Positions 23,711 through 31,595 of a DNA stretch of 33,931 nt are shown one piece after another. Origin of the DNA: an uncultured Clostridia bacterium. Its GTDB lineage: Bacteria > Bacillota > Clostridia > Saccharofermentanales > Saccharofermentanaceae. A program made the translations under genes and the position numbers. The stretch spans positions 1-33,931 of the forward strand of contig CAMYXL010000033.1 in the NCBI GenBank assembly GCA_947303255.1, in the 5' to 3' direction. The notes under the pieces were generated by a model. It searched no databases and was not told the DNA's origin. It saw only the letters and a program-made list of their open reading frames with translations. Numbering within the stretch: position 1 is the first letter of the stretch; every line of letters begins with the position of its first letter.

Positions 23711-24375
23711 GTTCCAAACGACTTCTGCGTCTTATCGGAAATATTGATGATGAGTTCATCTTAAATGCAGCTGAATACCGTCCGACAAAAGTGAGAAAGC
23801 TCCACACGGGACTGGTAATAAGTATTGTTGTATCTGTGGCATGTATCGCAATACTCATTTCAGGGGTTATTAAGTATGTTGATTATGCTCGCAATTATCA
23901 TCCAAGTTATGAGATGCATCCTCATGGTATTAAATCTGAGAGTATAATATTTTCGGACGATTACTTTGGTACTGAAAGCGAAACAGAAATTATTCCACCC
24001 TGGACTTCTGTAGATTTTATTTCAGATATCGATATCGAACTCCGTATAGACAGTATAAACGATTCATCTATAGATGTTTCCTACATAGTAGATGATGATC
24101 GTTACACAGACGATAAACTTTATACTTTTGATAACTGTTTCAGGTTAGTCTACAACAATAAAGAAGATTTAATCAAGTCAACACATGCGGATCCTGAAAG
24201 CAAGACATTCTTAACATCAGGATCTGAGATCAAATTCACCATAGATATTTCGGACGAGAACAGTCCGCTTAAACCTGGCAATTATACTCTCTATGGTTAT
24301 GTATTCAACGAAAACGGAGATTATAATTTTCTAAAAGCAGAATTCACGGTACCAGATGACGGCATTTACCCTTAA
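23707..24375 (+). CDS. Putative anti-sigma factor with a C-terminal Ig-like domain
   Basis: This 222-residue protein has a short cytosolic N-terminus containing IGNIDDEFILNAAEYRP, a pattern I recall from proteins paired with ECF sigma factors in Clostridia. One membrane helix (residues about 36-57) follows and then an external region. Residues about 100-218 alternate strands and end in PGNYTLYGYVFNENGDYNFLKAEF, as in bacterial Ig-like domains. This fits an anti-sigma factor with an extracytoplasmic sensor. It lacks the classical zinc-binding anti-sigma motif, so a direct sigma interaction is inferred from gene position. Its stop overlaps the convergent nucleotidyltransferase stop by 4 bases, with no terminator between them. 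Confidence 0.78.
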   Translation: MSSKRLLRLIGNIDDEFILNAAEYRPTKVRKLHTGLVISIVVSVACIAILISGVIKYVDYARNYHPSYEMHPHGIKSESIIFSDDYFGTESETEIIPPWTSVDFISDIDIELRIDSINDSSIDVSYIVDDDRYTDDKLYTFDNCFRLVYNNKEDLIKSTHADPESKTFLTSGSEIKFTIDISDENSPLKPGNYTLYGYVFNENGDYNFLKAEFTVPDDGIYP

Positions 24376-25037
24376 ACTTTTTCGATACGTAAGAAGGCAT
24401 TTTGTACCCACTTAATAAGTGCGTCAAATTCCTTGTCAAAATCGTAGTCATCAGGAAGGTCTGCTATCTCCAACACCTTCCTGTCTTCTTCTGATACAGT
24501 CTCTTTAAGTTCCTTCTTCGTCAAGATGAACTTCCCGTTCTCGAGATAATAAAGATTCTGGATCAGATAGAATAAGCCCTTGCTCGTACCGCGAAGCTTC
24601 ATGACACTTTTCTCGCGGCCCGAATGAATGTAGCGGTGACAGAGTTCATGATAAAGATTACCGAGGCTTAACTTCACGTAGTTGATCTCGTCCTCGCGTG
24701 ATGCCGAAGGAAGATAATCATCCAATCTTCCGAGGATATCCTTGGTCGTATAACGAAGCTGACAGACCTCCAGCGGATTCCATCTTACCATCTCATCTTT
24801 ACCGCAGATAAAACCACATGACTTATCGCTGTCGCCGATCCTTTCAATGATATCCCTGTAGTCATCCATATCCTTCACAGAGAACTGATCGATTATGACC
24901 ATGATATCTATATCACTGTTCTCATGTGCCTCGCCGCGAAGATAGCTTCCCTGAAGCCCTACATAAAGAAGCCTTTTCTCGAAAACACTTTTACACTCGG
25001 CAACGAATTTCTCCAAGTATTCATTTATGTCTATCAT
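24372..25037 (-). CDS. Nucleotidyltransferase domain protein
   Basis: This 221-residue protein has the signature of the pol-beta nucleotidyltransferase superfamily: GSYLRGEAHENSDIDIMV (residues about 30-47), with GS followed by two metal-binding acids in DID. The C-terminal helices with KLRGTSKGLFYLIQNLYYL resemble substrate-binding bundles of aminoglycoside-type and MNT-type enzymes. Activity is nucleotidyl transfer to a small molecule or a partner protein; the partner is unknown. It is not next to a HEPN gene, so a toxin-antitoxin role is not supported. It is the last gene of the eight-gene run. Confidence 0.87.
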   Translation of the reverse strand: MIDINEYLEKFVAECKSVFEKRLLYVGLQGSYLRGEAHENSDIDIMVIIDQFSVKDMDDYRDIIERIGDSDKSCGFICGKDEMVRWNPLEVCQLRYTTKDILGRLDDYLPSASREDEINYVKLSLGNLYHELCHRYIHSGREKSVMKLRGTSKGLFYLIQNLYYLENGKFILTKKELKETVSEEDRKVLEIADLPDDYDFDKEFDALIKWVQNAFLRIEKV

Positions 25038-25059
25038 TTATAATCTTCCTTTCATTTCA

Positions 25060-25593
25060 TTACAGACCTATACGTTTTTCAAACCTGAACATTCCGTCTG
25101 ACATCAGATCTTCTTCAGAACCATCACGATCCGGATCGTTAGGATCAGTGTGATATTGATTATAGAACTCAACTATATGAAAACCGCAGCGGTTAACGTA
25201 AAAGTGTATGTTCCTCTTCTCAAAATATGGCGTAACCGTCTCCCAGATCTTTACTTCTGAATGAAGTTTTTCCATCTCGCACCACGCCGAATAACCTATA
25301 CCTTTGCTGTGAACACTCGGTGATACAAAAAGAAGATCCAGGTCTCCCTTATCCCCTTTAACATTTACAACCATTCCTCCGACAAACATTCCGTCACAAA
25401 CGATTCTATATGCTTCACCATTGTCGATCGATCGTTCGATCGTCTCTCGTGATATTATCTGACCATCATCTTCAAAATGTTCATCTCTAACTCCGAATTC
25501 CTCCAGAGCACCATAGTTAAACGCTTCCTGGTTATCCCTGATAAACTGTTCCCTATCCTCATCCGTTAGAGGTACTAATCTTACTTTAGCCAT
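25060..25593 (-). CDS. GNAT family N-acetyltransferase
   Basis: This 177-residue GNAT has LLFVSPSVHSKGIGYSAW as the acetyl-CoA loop, with His-Ser-Lys-Gly-Ile-Gly in the place of R/Q-x-x-G-x-G/A. It is followed by WETVTPYFEKRNIHFYVNRCGFHIVEF. The N-terminal acidic region (DREQFIRDNQEAFNYGA) resembles GNATs of unassigned substrate. GAGGGTGA supports the start. It lies 22 bases before the nucleotidyltransferase gene. Confidence 0.83.
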   Translation of the reverse strand: MAKVRLVPLTDEDREQFIRDNQEAFNYGALEEFGVRDEHFEDDGQIISRETIERSIDNGEAYRIVCDGMFVGGMVVNVKGDKGDLDLLFVSPSVHSKGIGYSAWCEMEKLHSEVKIWETVTPYFEKRNIHFYVNRCGFHIVEFYNQYHTDPNDPDRDGSEEDLMSDGMFRFEKRIGL

Positions 25594-25630
25594 AGAACAT
25601 CACCCTCTGATCACTATCCAAAAATATCCA

Positions 25631-26308
25631 TCATCCCAAAAGATCTGCGAGAGTATCTTCAGGTTCTACCGGCACCCAGTGACCTTCAACACAGATCTTC
25701 GGACCAATTTCTTTGATCTTATCAGCAAGTTTACCTGCCAGGACTTTGTCCTTCTGCCCGTTCGGATACTGAGGGCAGGTAGAATCACCCAAGAAGAGCA
25801 CTTCATCTTCGCATACATATACGAGCGTTGAATCATCCGTGTGCGGAGATTCAGACTCTAAAACTCTGACTTTGCAGCCTCCAAGGTCCAGCATCATCTC
25901 TCCAGAATAGACCATATCAGCCAAGGTCACGATGACGTTACGGTTACCTTCATACTCTTTTCTTACGCTCTCACCTATGGAGAAAAACACATCAGGACCG
26001 TTAGATTCGATCTTGTTTTTCCATTCTTCCAGATGCTTGTTTGTCTTTTCATTTGCGAGACAAAGGCCATTAACTTTATGCATTGCAAAAGTATGATCCC
26101 AATGCCAATGAGTTAGGACCGTAAGCTTAGGAAGCGTCAATCCTTCTTTCTCCAACAAAGAGTAAAACTCTCCAATATGAACTTCGGAATGCCCTGCATC
26201 TATAGCAAGGCTCCAGTTATCACCTTTGACATATCCGAGATTAGGACGATCCCTTTCTTCTTCATGAGTCATATACCAAATATGCTCGGTTAGTTTTTTC
26301 AGTTCCAT
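25631..26308 (-). CDS. MBL fold metallo-hydrolase
   Basis: This 225-residue protein has the metallo-beta-lactamase fold metal site HWHWDH at residues 67-72, a further Asp in FLGDSTCP and a His in EGHWVP near residue 210. These would hold a di-metal centre that hydrolyses an ester, thioester or phosphodiester. The two-Trp form of the motif, HxHxDH with Trp between, is uncommon but kept in order. The substrate is unknown. GGAG supports the start. It sits between two GNAT genes in the same run. Confidence 0.88.
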   Translation of the reverse strand: MELKKLTEHIWYMTHEEERDRPNLGYVKGDNWSLAIDAGHSEVHIGEFYSLLEKEGLTLPKLTVLTHWHWDHTFAMHKVNGLCLANEKTNKHLEEWKNKIESNGPDVFFSIGESVRKEYEGNRNVIVTLADMVYSGEMMLDLGGCKVRVLESESPHTDDSTLVYVCEDEVLFLGDSTCPQYPNGQKDKVLAGKLADKIKEIGPKICVEGHWVPVEPEDTLADLLG

Positions 26309-26322
26309 AAATTTGTCTCCTA

Positions 26323-26766
26323 TCAGATCATCTTCGCAAAAGCCACGTTATTCGTAACTTCAACAAAGCCGTTTTTCTTATAAAATTCATACGCAGGAAC
26401 ATTCGCATCAGTTAGCAGAAAGATCTGCTTAAGTCCCAGTTCCTTGATCGCTTTCTCGATCTCCTGAATAAAGAATGTTCCGGCACCACTACCTTGCCTA
26501 TTAGTCTTAATGCAAAGCTCGTTGATTATATATTCCGTTCCCCTGAACCAGTGCTTGATATATCCCATGGAAAGTCCGATCATCTCATCACCATCGAAAA
26601 GTCCATATGTCAATGAGTAACCCTGACCGACAAGATCGTTAATATACATATCAAGCTGCTTTTCATCTGACCAATCATCATTCCACGGTTCCTTGGTAAA
26701 GACGCCCGTGAATACCTCTTTGATCAACTCTTTATCTTCTATATTTAATCTTTTACAGACGTACAT
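26323..26766 (-). CDS. GNAT family N-acetyltransferase
   Basis: This 147-residue single-domain GNAT has NRQGSGAGTFFIQEIE as the acetyl-CoA loop and NVPAYEFYKKNGFVEV as motif B. It resembles AAC(6')-type and other small-molecule acetyltransferases only in general layout; antibiotic resistance cannot be inferred. TTGGAG supports the start. Spacing from the Nudix gene is 20 bases. Confidence 0.86.
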   Translation of the reverse strand: MYVCKRLNIEDKELIKEVFTGVFTKEPWNDDWSDEKQLDMYINDLVGQGYSLTYGLFDGDEMIGLSMGYIKHWFRGTEYIINELCIKTNRQGSGAGTFFIQEIEKAIKELGLKQIFLLTDANVPAYEFYKKNGFVEVTNNVAFAKMI

Positions 26767-26786
26767 ATTATTTCTCCAATTAAATG

Positions 26787-27218
26787 TTAGTTATATCCTC
26801 TTCGTTTTGCTTCCTCTATCAGTCTTGGTTGTATCAGAGGATATGTCCATTCCGTCGGAAGATCATCCAGCAAAACTACCTTTTCCATCTCACTGTGAAG
26901 TTCTTCTTCAAACTTGCTGATCCTCGCGAAATACAGTTTCCCGTACATCTCTTCACCGGTTGCATTTACTCTGTTTTTTCCGGTCACGGAATAAACGCAA
27001 ACAGGTTCGATCTCGAACTCAATCGCACCCGTCTCTTCATAAAGTTCTCTTTTTGCCGTATCTTCAACGGATTCACCGATTTCCCTGTGTCCTCCCGGCA
27101 CTTCGTAAGTGTCTCTTTCCTTGTGTTTGCAGAACACCCACTTGCTGTTACACTTTGAAATAATCACGGCAAACTGAATTAACTTATCATCTGCCGTGTC
27201 GTAAAACTTAACTTCCAT
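26787..27218 (-). CDS. Nudix hydrolase
   Basis: This 143-residue protein contains a complete Nudix box at residues 43-65 (consensus GX5EX7REUXEEXGU), with E49, R57, E58, E61 and E62 all present. These bind magnesium and cleave a nucleoside diphosphate linked to another group. It resembles members of the MutT/NUDT group by length. The nucleotide substrate is unknown. AAAAGG supports the start. It begins four bases after the HExxH protein gene. Confidence 0.92.
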   Translation of the reverse strand: MEVKFYDTADDKLIQFAVIISKCNSKWVFCKHKERDTYEVPGGHREIGESVEDTAKRELYEETGAIEFEIEPVCVYSVTGKNRVNATGEEMYGKLYFARISKFEEELHSEMEKVVLLDDLPTEWTYPLIQPRLIEEAKRRGYN

Positions 27219-27222
27219 ATGT

Positions 27223-28548
27223 TTACCTTTTACTGTCTTCTTTCCATTTATTGATTATCCATCTCTGACACTCGTTCTGTTTCAAAGAACCAAGAACTAT
27301 ATCTTTATTCTCTCTTACATTGATAACACGTCCGCTATCATATACAGTCTGAATAGAATAACTGCCATCAATATTCATTTTCAAATACCAATTTTGAGCT
27401 AACGGGTGATCTGTAGGATACTGCAGACCAATCATATTACCTTCAGTATCCCACGCATTATTCAGATCTATACGCATATTCGGTATATCTTTTGGAGAAA
27501 GGATATATCGTCCGTTTCCATTATAGCGGATAACCCATACACACGGATATTCAGACACAGTCAATCTCGGTTCGTTAGACTGACCAGTCAGATAACAATT
27601 CGATACTTTTTCCTGAATGGTAAAATATCCGACATTAAACAGATTGCGTTTAATGAGCGGCCACATCTTCGGATACATTCCGACATGCTTAGTAATTCCG
27701 TTAACCGTATAAGGTAATCTACCCTTCAACACGAGCTTATAGAATTCAAAATAATCGTAATCGTTTTCATACGAAATGTATTCCTTATATCCCGGATATA
27801 GACGAGGACCCTGATATGCATGAGTTCTAGGATAATCAATCCCAAGGATCTTTCCTAAACACTCAAATTGATGCATCCATTCGTGTACTGCTACAGCAGT
27901 CGCATAAAGCGAAGGAACGTCGGGATCTTCCAACGGATAAGAACCCTCTTTGGGAATCGTCAGATCAAATGTTGAATAAGGTATCACATCAGAAATATTA
28001 GCGGTAGCAAGACCAAGTGCAACTATATCATCTCTGAATCCTCTCTTAAGCGCATTCCTGAAAATATTATCTTTGCCTCTGGTCTGAATAGTTGTAAAGA
28101 TCGTATCAACTCTAAGATCACTAATACATTTTTCTACCAAAGGATATACGGTCTCACTTGCCAGATACAAAGGTCCGTCATTCCTTAGCTTCGTAAGTGG
28201 AACAGGCTCCTCGATAAAACGAAGATCGACCGTTATTTCCAGATTATGATCTGTGATCTTTTCAACAGACTTCATAAAATTCAGAGTAACATCCTTAAGA
28301 TATCCTCGATCGAAATCATTCATCCTATAATCGAAATACTCATAAGTTACATGTGTAAAAGCAAGCCAAAGAACATTATATTTGATCGGTTCACTTAACG
28401 GTGTATGATCTTCCGAATTATATTGTTCGATAGCTTCATTCATCATTCTTTCACACGAAGAAGAAACAGCAGCAAAATAATCCCTGTCATCACCTGTAAC
28501 AAATCCGTCTTCCGACTTATTTATCTTTCTGAAAAAATCACTTATCAT
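27223..28548 (-). CDS. HExxH protein with a C-terminal ricin-type domain, no signal peptide
   Basis: This protein of about 441 residues has a zinc-metallopeptidase-like motif, AVHEWMHQF (His222, Glu223, His226), in a helix. No third ligand is recognised, so the peptidase family is not assigned. The last ~100 residues look like a ricin-type beta-trefoil: QNWYLKMN and the CQRWII end give two Q-x-W-type repeats, a carbohydrate-binding fold. No signal peptide or membrane helix is seen. The start at 28548 is preferred to a TTG at 28578, because AGGA is present and the overlap with the upstream GNAT becomes 11 bases, as elsewhere in this window. Confidence 0.72.
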   Translation of the reverse strand: MISDFFRKINKSEDGFVTGDDRDYFAAVSSSCERMMNEAIEQYNSEDHTPLSEPIKYNVLWLAFTHVTYEYFDYRMNDFDRGYLKDVTLNFMKSVEKITDHNLEITVDLRFIEEPVPLTKLRNDGPLYLASETVYPLVEKCISDLRVDTIFTTIQTRGKDNIFRNALKRGFRDDIVALGLATANISDVIPYSTFDLTIPKEGSYPLEDPDVPSLYATAVAVHEWMHQFECLGKILGIDYPRTHAYQGPRLYPGYKEYISYENDYDYFEFYKLVLKGRLPYTVNGITKHVGMYPKMWPLIKRNLFNVGYFTIQEKVSNCYLTGQSNEPRLTVSEYPCVWVIRYNGNGRYILSPKDIPNMRIDLNNAWDTEGNMIGLQYPTDHPLAQNWYLKMNIDGSYSIQTVYDSGRVINVRENKDIVLGSLKQNECQRWIINKWKEDSKR

Positions 28549-29287
28549 AAAAAGCTCGTCCTGCTTTTCTAACCTCAACTACTTCATATCCGCCTTCTTC
28601 ATAGATGCGTCTTGGTGTCTCGCCATCCGGCCAAAGATATGAATAAGTTATCCCGTTTTGCTTACACCATTCGACAAAAGCATGAAAAAGTGCTCGCCCT
28701 GCTCCTATTCCCCTGTGCTTTTTTGAAACGAGAAGATAATCGATCCTGCATGCCCTATCAGACCGATGACCATATAAAAGACCAACTGTCTTTCCATTTA
28801 TGCAGGCACCGAACATCCAGCTTCCCGGATTAGCGATAGAAATCTTCGCAACCCTGATCTCCCACGGTTCTTCCGCATCCAGGAAAACCGTTTCCAATTC
28901 GTCACTCCACTTGGCGATCTTCACGATCTCAATATCAGGATTAGGAACGATCTTATTCTCTCCTGTCGGAAGCATAAACTCCTGTAATTCGATCCAGTTC
29001 TCAAACCCTGCCTCAGTCAGTTCATCTTTAATCTCACCAAACCAGCCGTCATCCAGCATGGACTGATAGATGATCGGACGCATCCCTTTCGACTTATAAA
29101 ATGCGATAATATCGGAAAGCACAGCATTAAGATTGTCGATCTTATCTTTATAGATCACCGCATGATTTGAATCGTACGAATCCTTGTTCTCTTCGTTATA
29201 GAACAGAATGCCGTACGGCCTTTCCACGTATCCGGTAAATACCTTCGGGAACAGATCCTCTTCGATGTATGCGTTATTCAAATCCAA
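28538..29287 (-). CDS. GNAT family N-acetyltransferase, two-part
   Basis: This 249-residue protein has an unassigned N-terminal half (about 1-110) and a GNAT domain in the C-terminal half. LVSKKHRGIGAGRALFHAFVEW is a classic acetyl-CoA loop, R-G-I-G-A-G. The N-terminus is rich in Tyr and acidic residues. The start is TTG at 29287, preceded by GGAGAG. It ends 11 bases inside the next gene and is 35 bases after the lipoprotein gene, so it belongs to the same transcript. Confidence 0.85.
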   Translation of the reverse strand: MDLNNAYIEEDLFPKVFTGYVERPYGILFYNEENKDSYDSNHAVIYKDKIDNLNAVLSDIIAFYKSKGMRPIIYQSMLDDGWFGEIKDELTEAGFENWIELQEFMLPTGENKIVPNPDIEIVKIAKWSDELETVFLDAEEPWEIRVAKISIANPGSWMFGACINGKTVGLLYGHRSDRACRIDYLLVSKKHRGIGAGRALFHAFVEWCKQNGITYSYLWPDGETPRRIYEEGGYEVVEVRKAGRAFYDK

Positions 29288-29322
29288 TTTATCATCTCTC
29301 CTTCAACTCAGGATAGTAGCTG

Positions 29323-29772
29323 TTACTCCTCATAGTGAAGCTTACCCGCCGCTCCCCAACTCTCGTAATTGCATGACTCTATATAGGATGGTGTTAGTAT
29401 ATCCTGCTGCCATGTATCCATATCTCTGTATATCTCAGGTTGTCCGTTAATTTCGGATATATTCAATACCAAGATATACTTATCAGAAGCGTCATCTACC
29501 AGAGTATAAATGCGGATATTTATATTTCCGTCAACATAACCAAGACAGTCTCTTATGTAATCGGAATTCATTTTTCCTTTTACTTTTCCATATAAAGAAT
29601 ATGTCTTTCCGTCAATTCTGATATCAACCGATCCAGTGTCTCTATTTTTTTCGAGTTCGTACGACTGAGCATTATCCGGGAGCTCATATGCCTTGTCAAA
29701 CCACTTCATAGAACATCCCGTCAAAAGAAGTATGCTACACAATATAATCACTACAGCTTTAAATAATTTCAT
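29323..29772 (-). CDS. Small lipoprotein of unknown function
   Basis: This 149-residue lipoprotein has a signal peptide with lipobox LLTGC (Cys near residue 20). The rest is mostly strands, with RDTGSVDIRIDGKTYSLYG and a Tyr-rich core, and has no known domain. The start at 29772 is preferred because GGGAAAA lies close upstream. A longer frame to 29832 would run through the terminator-like hairpin at 29797-29840. It is the first gene of the eight-gene minus-strand run that ends at 24372. Confidence 0.8.
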   Translation of the reverse strand: MKLFKAVVIILCSILLLTGCSMKWFDKAYELPDNAQSYELEKNRDTGSVDIRIDGKTYSLYGKVKGKMNSDYIRDCLGYVDGNINIRIYTLVDDASDKYILVLNISEINGQPEIYRDMDTWQQDILTPSYIESCNYESWGAAGKLHYEE

Positions 29773-29796
29773 ATGTTTTCCCTTTTTCCTTAAGCA

Positions 29797-29840
29797 CAAA
29801 AAGAATGTGGTTTCATCTTCATATAAACACATTCTTTTTG
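29797..29840 (-). terminator. Intrinsic terminator of the RR-ABC-HK operon
   Basis: CAAAAAGAATGTG (29797-29809) and CACATTCTTTTTG (29828-29840) are perfect arms around an 18-base loop, and a T-rich run lies within the arm on the minus strand. A TGATATAAT extended -10 (minus strand, about 29849-29857) lies just before it. If that promoter is used, the lipoprotein-to-nucleotidyltransferase transcript would begin with this hairpin. Confidence 0.7.
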
Positions 29841-29854
29841 CTCTACAGATTATA

Positions 29855-30736
29855 TCATTTTCCGAACAATTTGACTGTTATCCTTAGTTTAGGATCGTCA
29901 TACTCGGCCGAGATGGTTCCGTTCATCTGTTCAGTGAGCTGCTTTGCAATGGACAGTCCGAGACCCGTTGATTTATTGGCCGATTCAACAGTATAGAATC
30001 GGTCAAAAAGCCTGGAAACCACCACATTATCCAAGGTCTTTGAAGCATTCTCGAAAACGATCTCCCCATCAGTATCCATGGTAACTTTAAGATCACCTTC
30101 AGAATACTTTAGAGCATTACTAATTATATTTTCGAAAACACGATTCAGCGCACCCTCATCGACTTCTCTGAGCACCTCTTCTTCCGGAAGTTCGATCTCA
30201 GGTTCGATACCCTTTTCCTTCATCGAACCGTAGAATCCCAGAAGACTGTTTTCGAGAATAGAAACAACATTGACCTTAGTAAGAACAAGTTCTTTTGCTG
30301 AAGTGACGATGCTATAGCTTAGTAGTTCTTCCATGAGCCTTTTCAATGCATCCGTTCTGTCGTTAATCAGATTCAGATATCTTGTTCCCTTATCACTCAT
30401 TTCCTCACGAGACAAAAGCTCCGTATAACCGCATATAGCAGTTAACGGAGTACGAAGATCATGTGAGATATTTGTTATCGCTCTTTTAAGTTCATCGTCG
30501 CCTTTCTTGCACCTTAAATGCTCATTACGAAGGTTTAGGAGCTCATCATTAATGACACCTGTCAGATAACACAAATCCTTATCACGTGAAGAAACAGTTA
30601 TGAGAGTATTAGTATCGGTCTTGAGCCAGTCTTTAAGATCATCTGCGATCCCCCTGGATGACGCCTTCATGATGCCTATCTTTATACATAGCAAGATTAT
30701 GATCACAGATAACAAAAAGACTAATGCCCAAACCAT
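29855..30736 (-). CDS. Sensor histidine kinase
   Basis: This 293-residue kinase has one N-terminal membrane helix (residues 3-22) and a short linker with no sizeable external domain. The H box ISHDLRTPLTAICGYTELL has phospho-acceptor His92. The N box is FENIISNALKYS, and the G box is STGLGLSIAKQL. The absence of an external sensor suggests it senses through the membrane or through the ABC transporter, as in BceS-like systems, but the transporter here is not of that type. The start has AAGGAG. It is the fourth gene after the response regulator and the ABC genes. Confidence 0.92.
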   Translation of the reverse strand: MVWALVFLLSVIIILLCIKIGIMKASSRGIADDLKDWLKTDTNTLITVSSRDKDLCYLTGVINDELLNLRNEHLRCKKGDDELKRAITNISHDLRTPLTAICGYTELLSREEMSDKGTRYLNLINDRTDALKRLMEELLSYSIVTSAKELVLTKVNVVSILENSLLGFYGSMKEKGIEPEIELPEEEVLREVDEGALNRVFENIISNALKYSEGDLKVTMDTDGEIVFENASKTLDNVVVSRLFDRFYTVESANKSTGLGLSIAKQLTEQMNGTISAEYDDPKLRITVKLFGK

Positions 30737-30749
30737 ACTAAAGCTCTCC

Positions 30750-31595
30750 TTATTTAAGATCCTTACGTCGGAATACGATAATACCCGCAGCCGATGTAAG
30801 AACAGTTATTACAATGTCGCTTACGACCATTTTTTTCCATTTATCCGGAATATTCGAATTGCTTATATTTACAGCCTGTGAAGACGGAAGAATAACGTCA
30901 AAGAATTCAAATGTTTTTCTCTCAGAATCCGACAGAACGGAATCACTCTTATATACTTCACCGCTTTCTTCGACAAGAATACTATAATCCCTTTCGACTT
31001 CTCCCCTGGCAATTCTGTCTTCTTCCAATGATACGTGAACAAGCATTCCGAACATGAAGATGACAAATGCAGCAAGAAGAGACAGCACTGCCGTGACAGC
31101 CTTATTAGGAATAAGGATAGAGATCATGCTATAAAGTGAAGCTACAGCGATCATGATAACCATACCTATTAACTGAACACAGATAAGCTTCTCGATCGGT
31201 GTCTCAAAAGCCGGGAAATATGTATATCCGAATATGCATATCGGGATCACATAGATTACATAGAGAACAAGTGTTCCGACTACCGAGATGATCAGATTAG
31301 ACAGGTAAATATTCATTCTGCTATGGCCAACACTTATCTTGTTTCTCAATGTCTGATCGGAATACTCTCTTCCGATAAACAGTGAAATAAAAACAGGCGC
31401 TATCAATTGCAACATTACAGGACCTGAACTGATGATACCATCCAGAGTGGTTCTCGGAAGGTTCGGATAAGAGATGCTGTCAATGATCCTAGTAGCTACC
31501 AGGAAAAGAGAGTATAACAGGCAAAACAAAGCTGCTAATCTGTAAATAAGACTTTTGAATAATTTGGAAAATCCGGCATCGAGGAGATTGATCAT
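30750..31595 (-). CDS. ABC transporter permease (ABC-2 type)
   Basis: This 281-residue membrane protein has about six helices. An N-terminal helix is followed by a cytosolic stretch with EYSDQTLRNKISVGHSR, a conserved amphipathic element of ABC-2 permeases, and four further helices. A large external loop (about 200-250) precedes the last helix. It pairs with the ATPase just upstream, whose stop overlaps its start (ATGA). Export of a lipid, drug or peptide is possible; the substrate is unknown. Confidence 0.88.
   Translation of the reverse strand: MINLLDAGFSKLFKSLIYRLAALFCLLYSLFLVATRIIDSISYPNLPRTTLDGIISSGPVMLQLIAPVFISLFIGREYSDQTLRNKISVGHSRMNIYLSNLIISVVGTLVLYVIYVIPICIFGYTYFPAFETPIEKLICVQLIGMVIMIAVASLYSMISILIPNKAVTAVLSLLAAFVIFMFGMLVHVSLEEDRIARGEVERDYSILVEESGEVYKSDSVLSDSERKTFEFFDVILPSSQAVNISNSNIPDKWKKMVVSDIVITVLTSAAGIIVFRRKDLK

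Noticed and set aside
24372..25037. Nucleotidyltransferase as a MNT-HEPN toxin-antitoxin pair
   Set aside because: No HEPN gene is adjacent, and the next gene is a GNAT.
29773..29832. Extended N-terminus for the 29323-29772 lipoprotein
   Set aside because: It would read through the terminator hairpin and would displace the signal peptide from the N-terminus.
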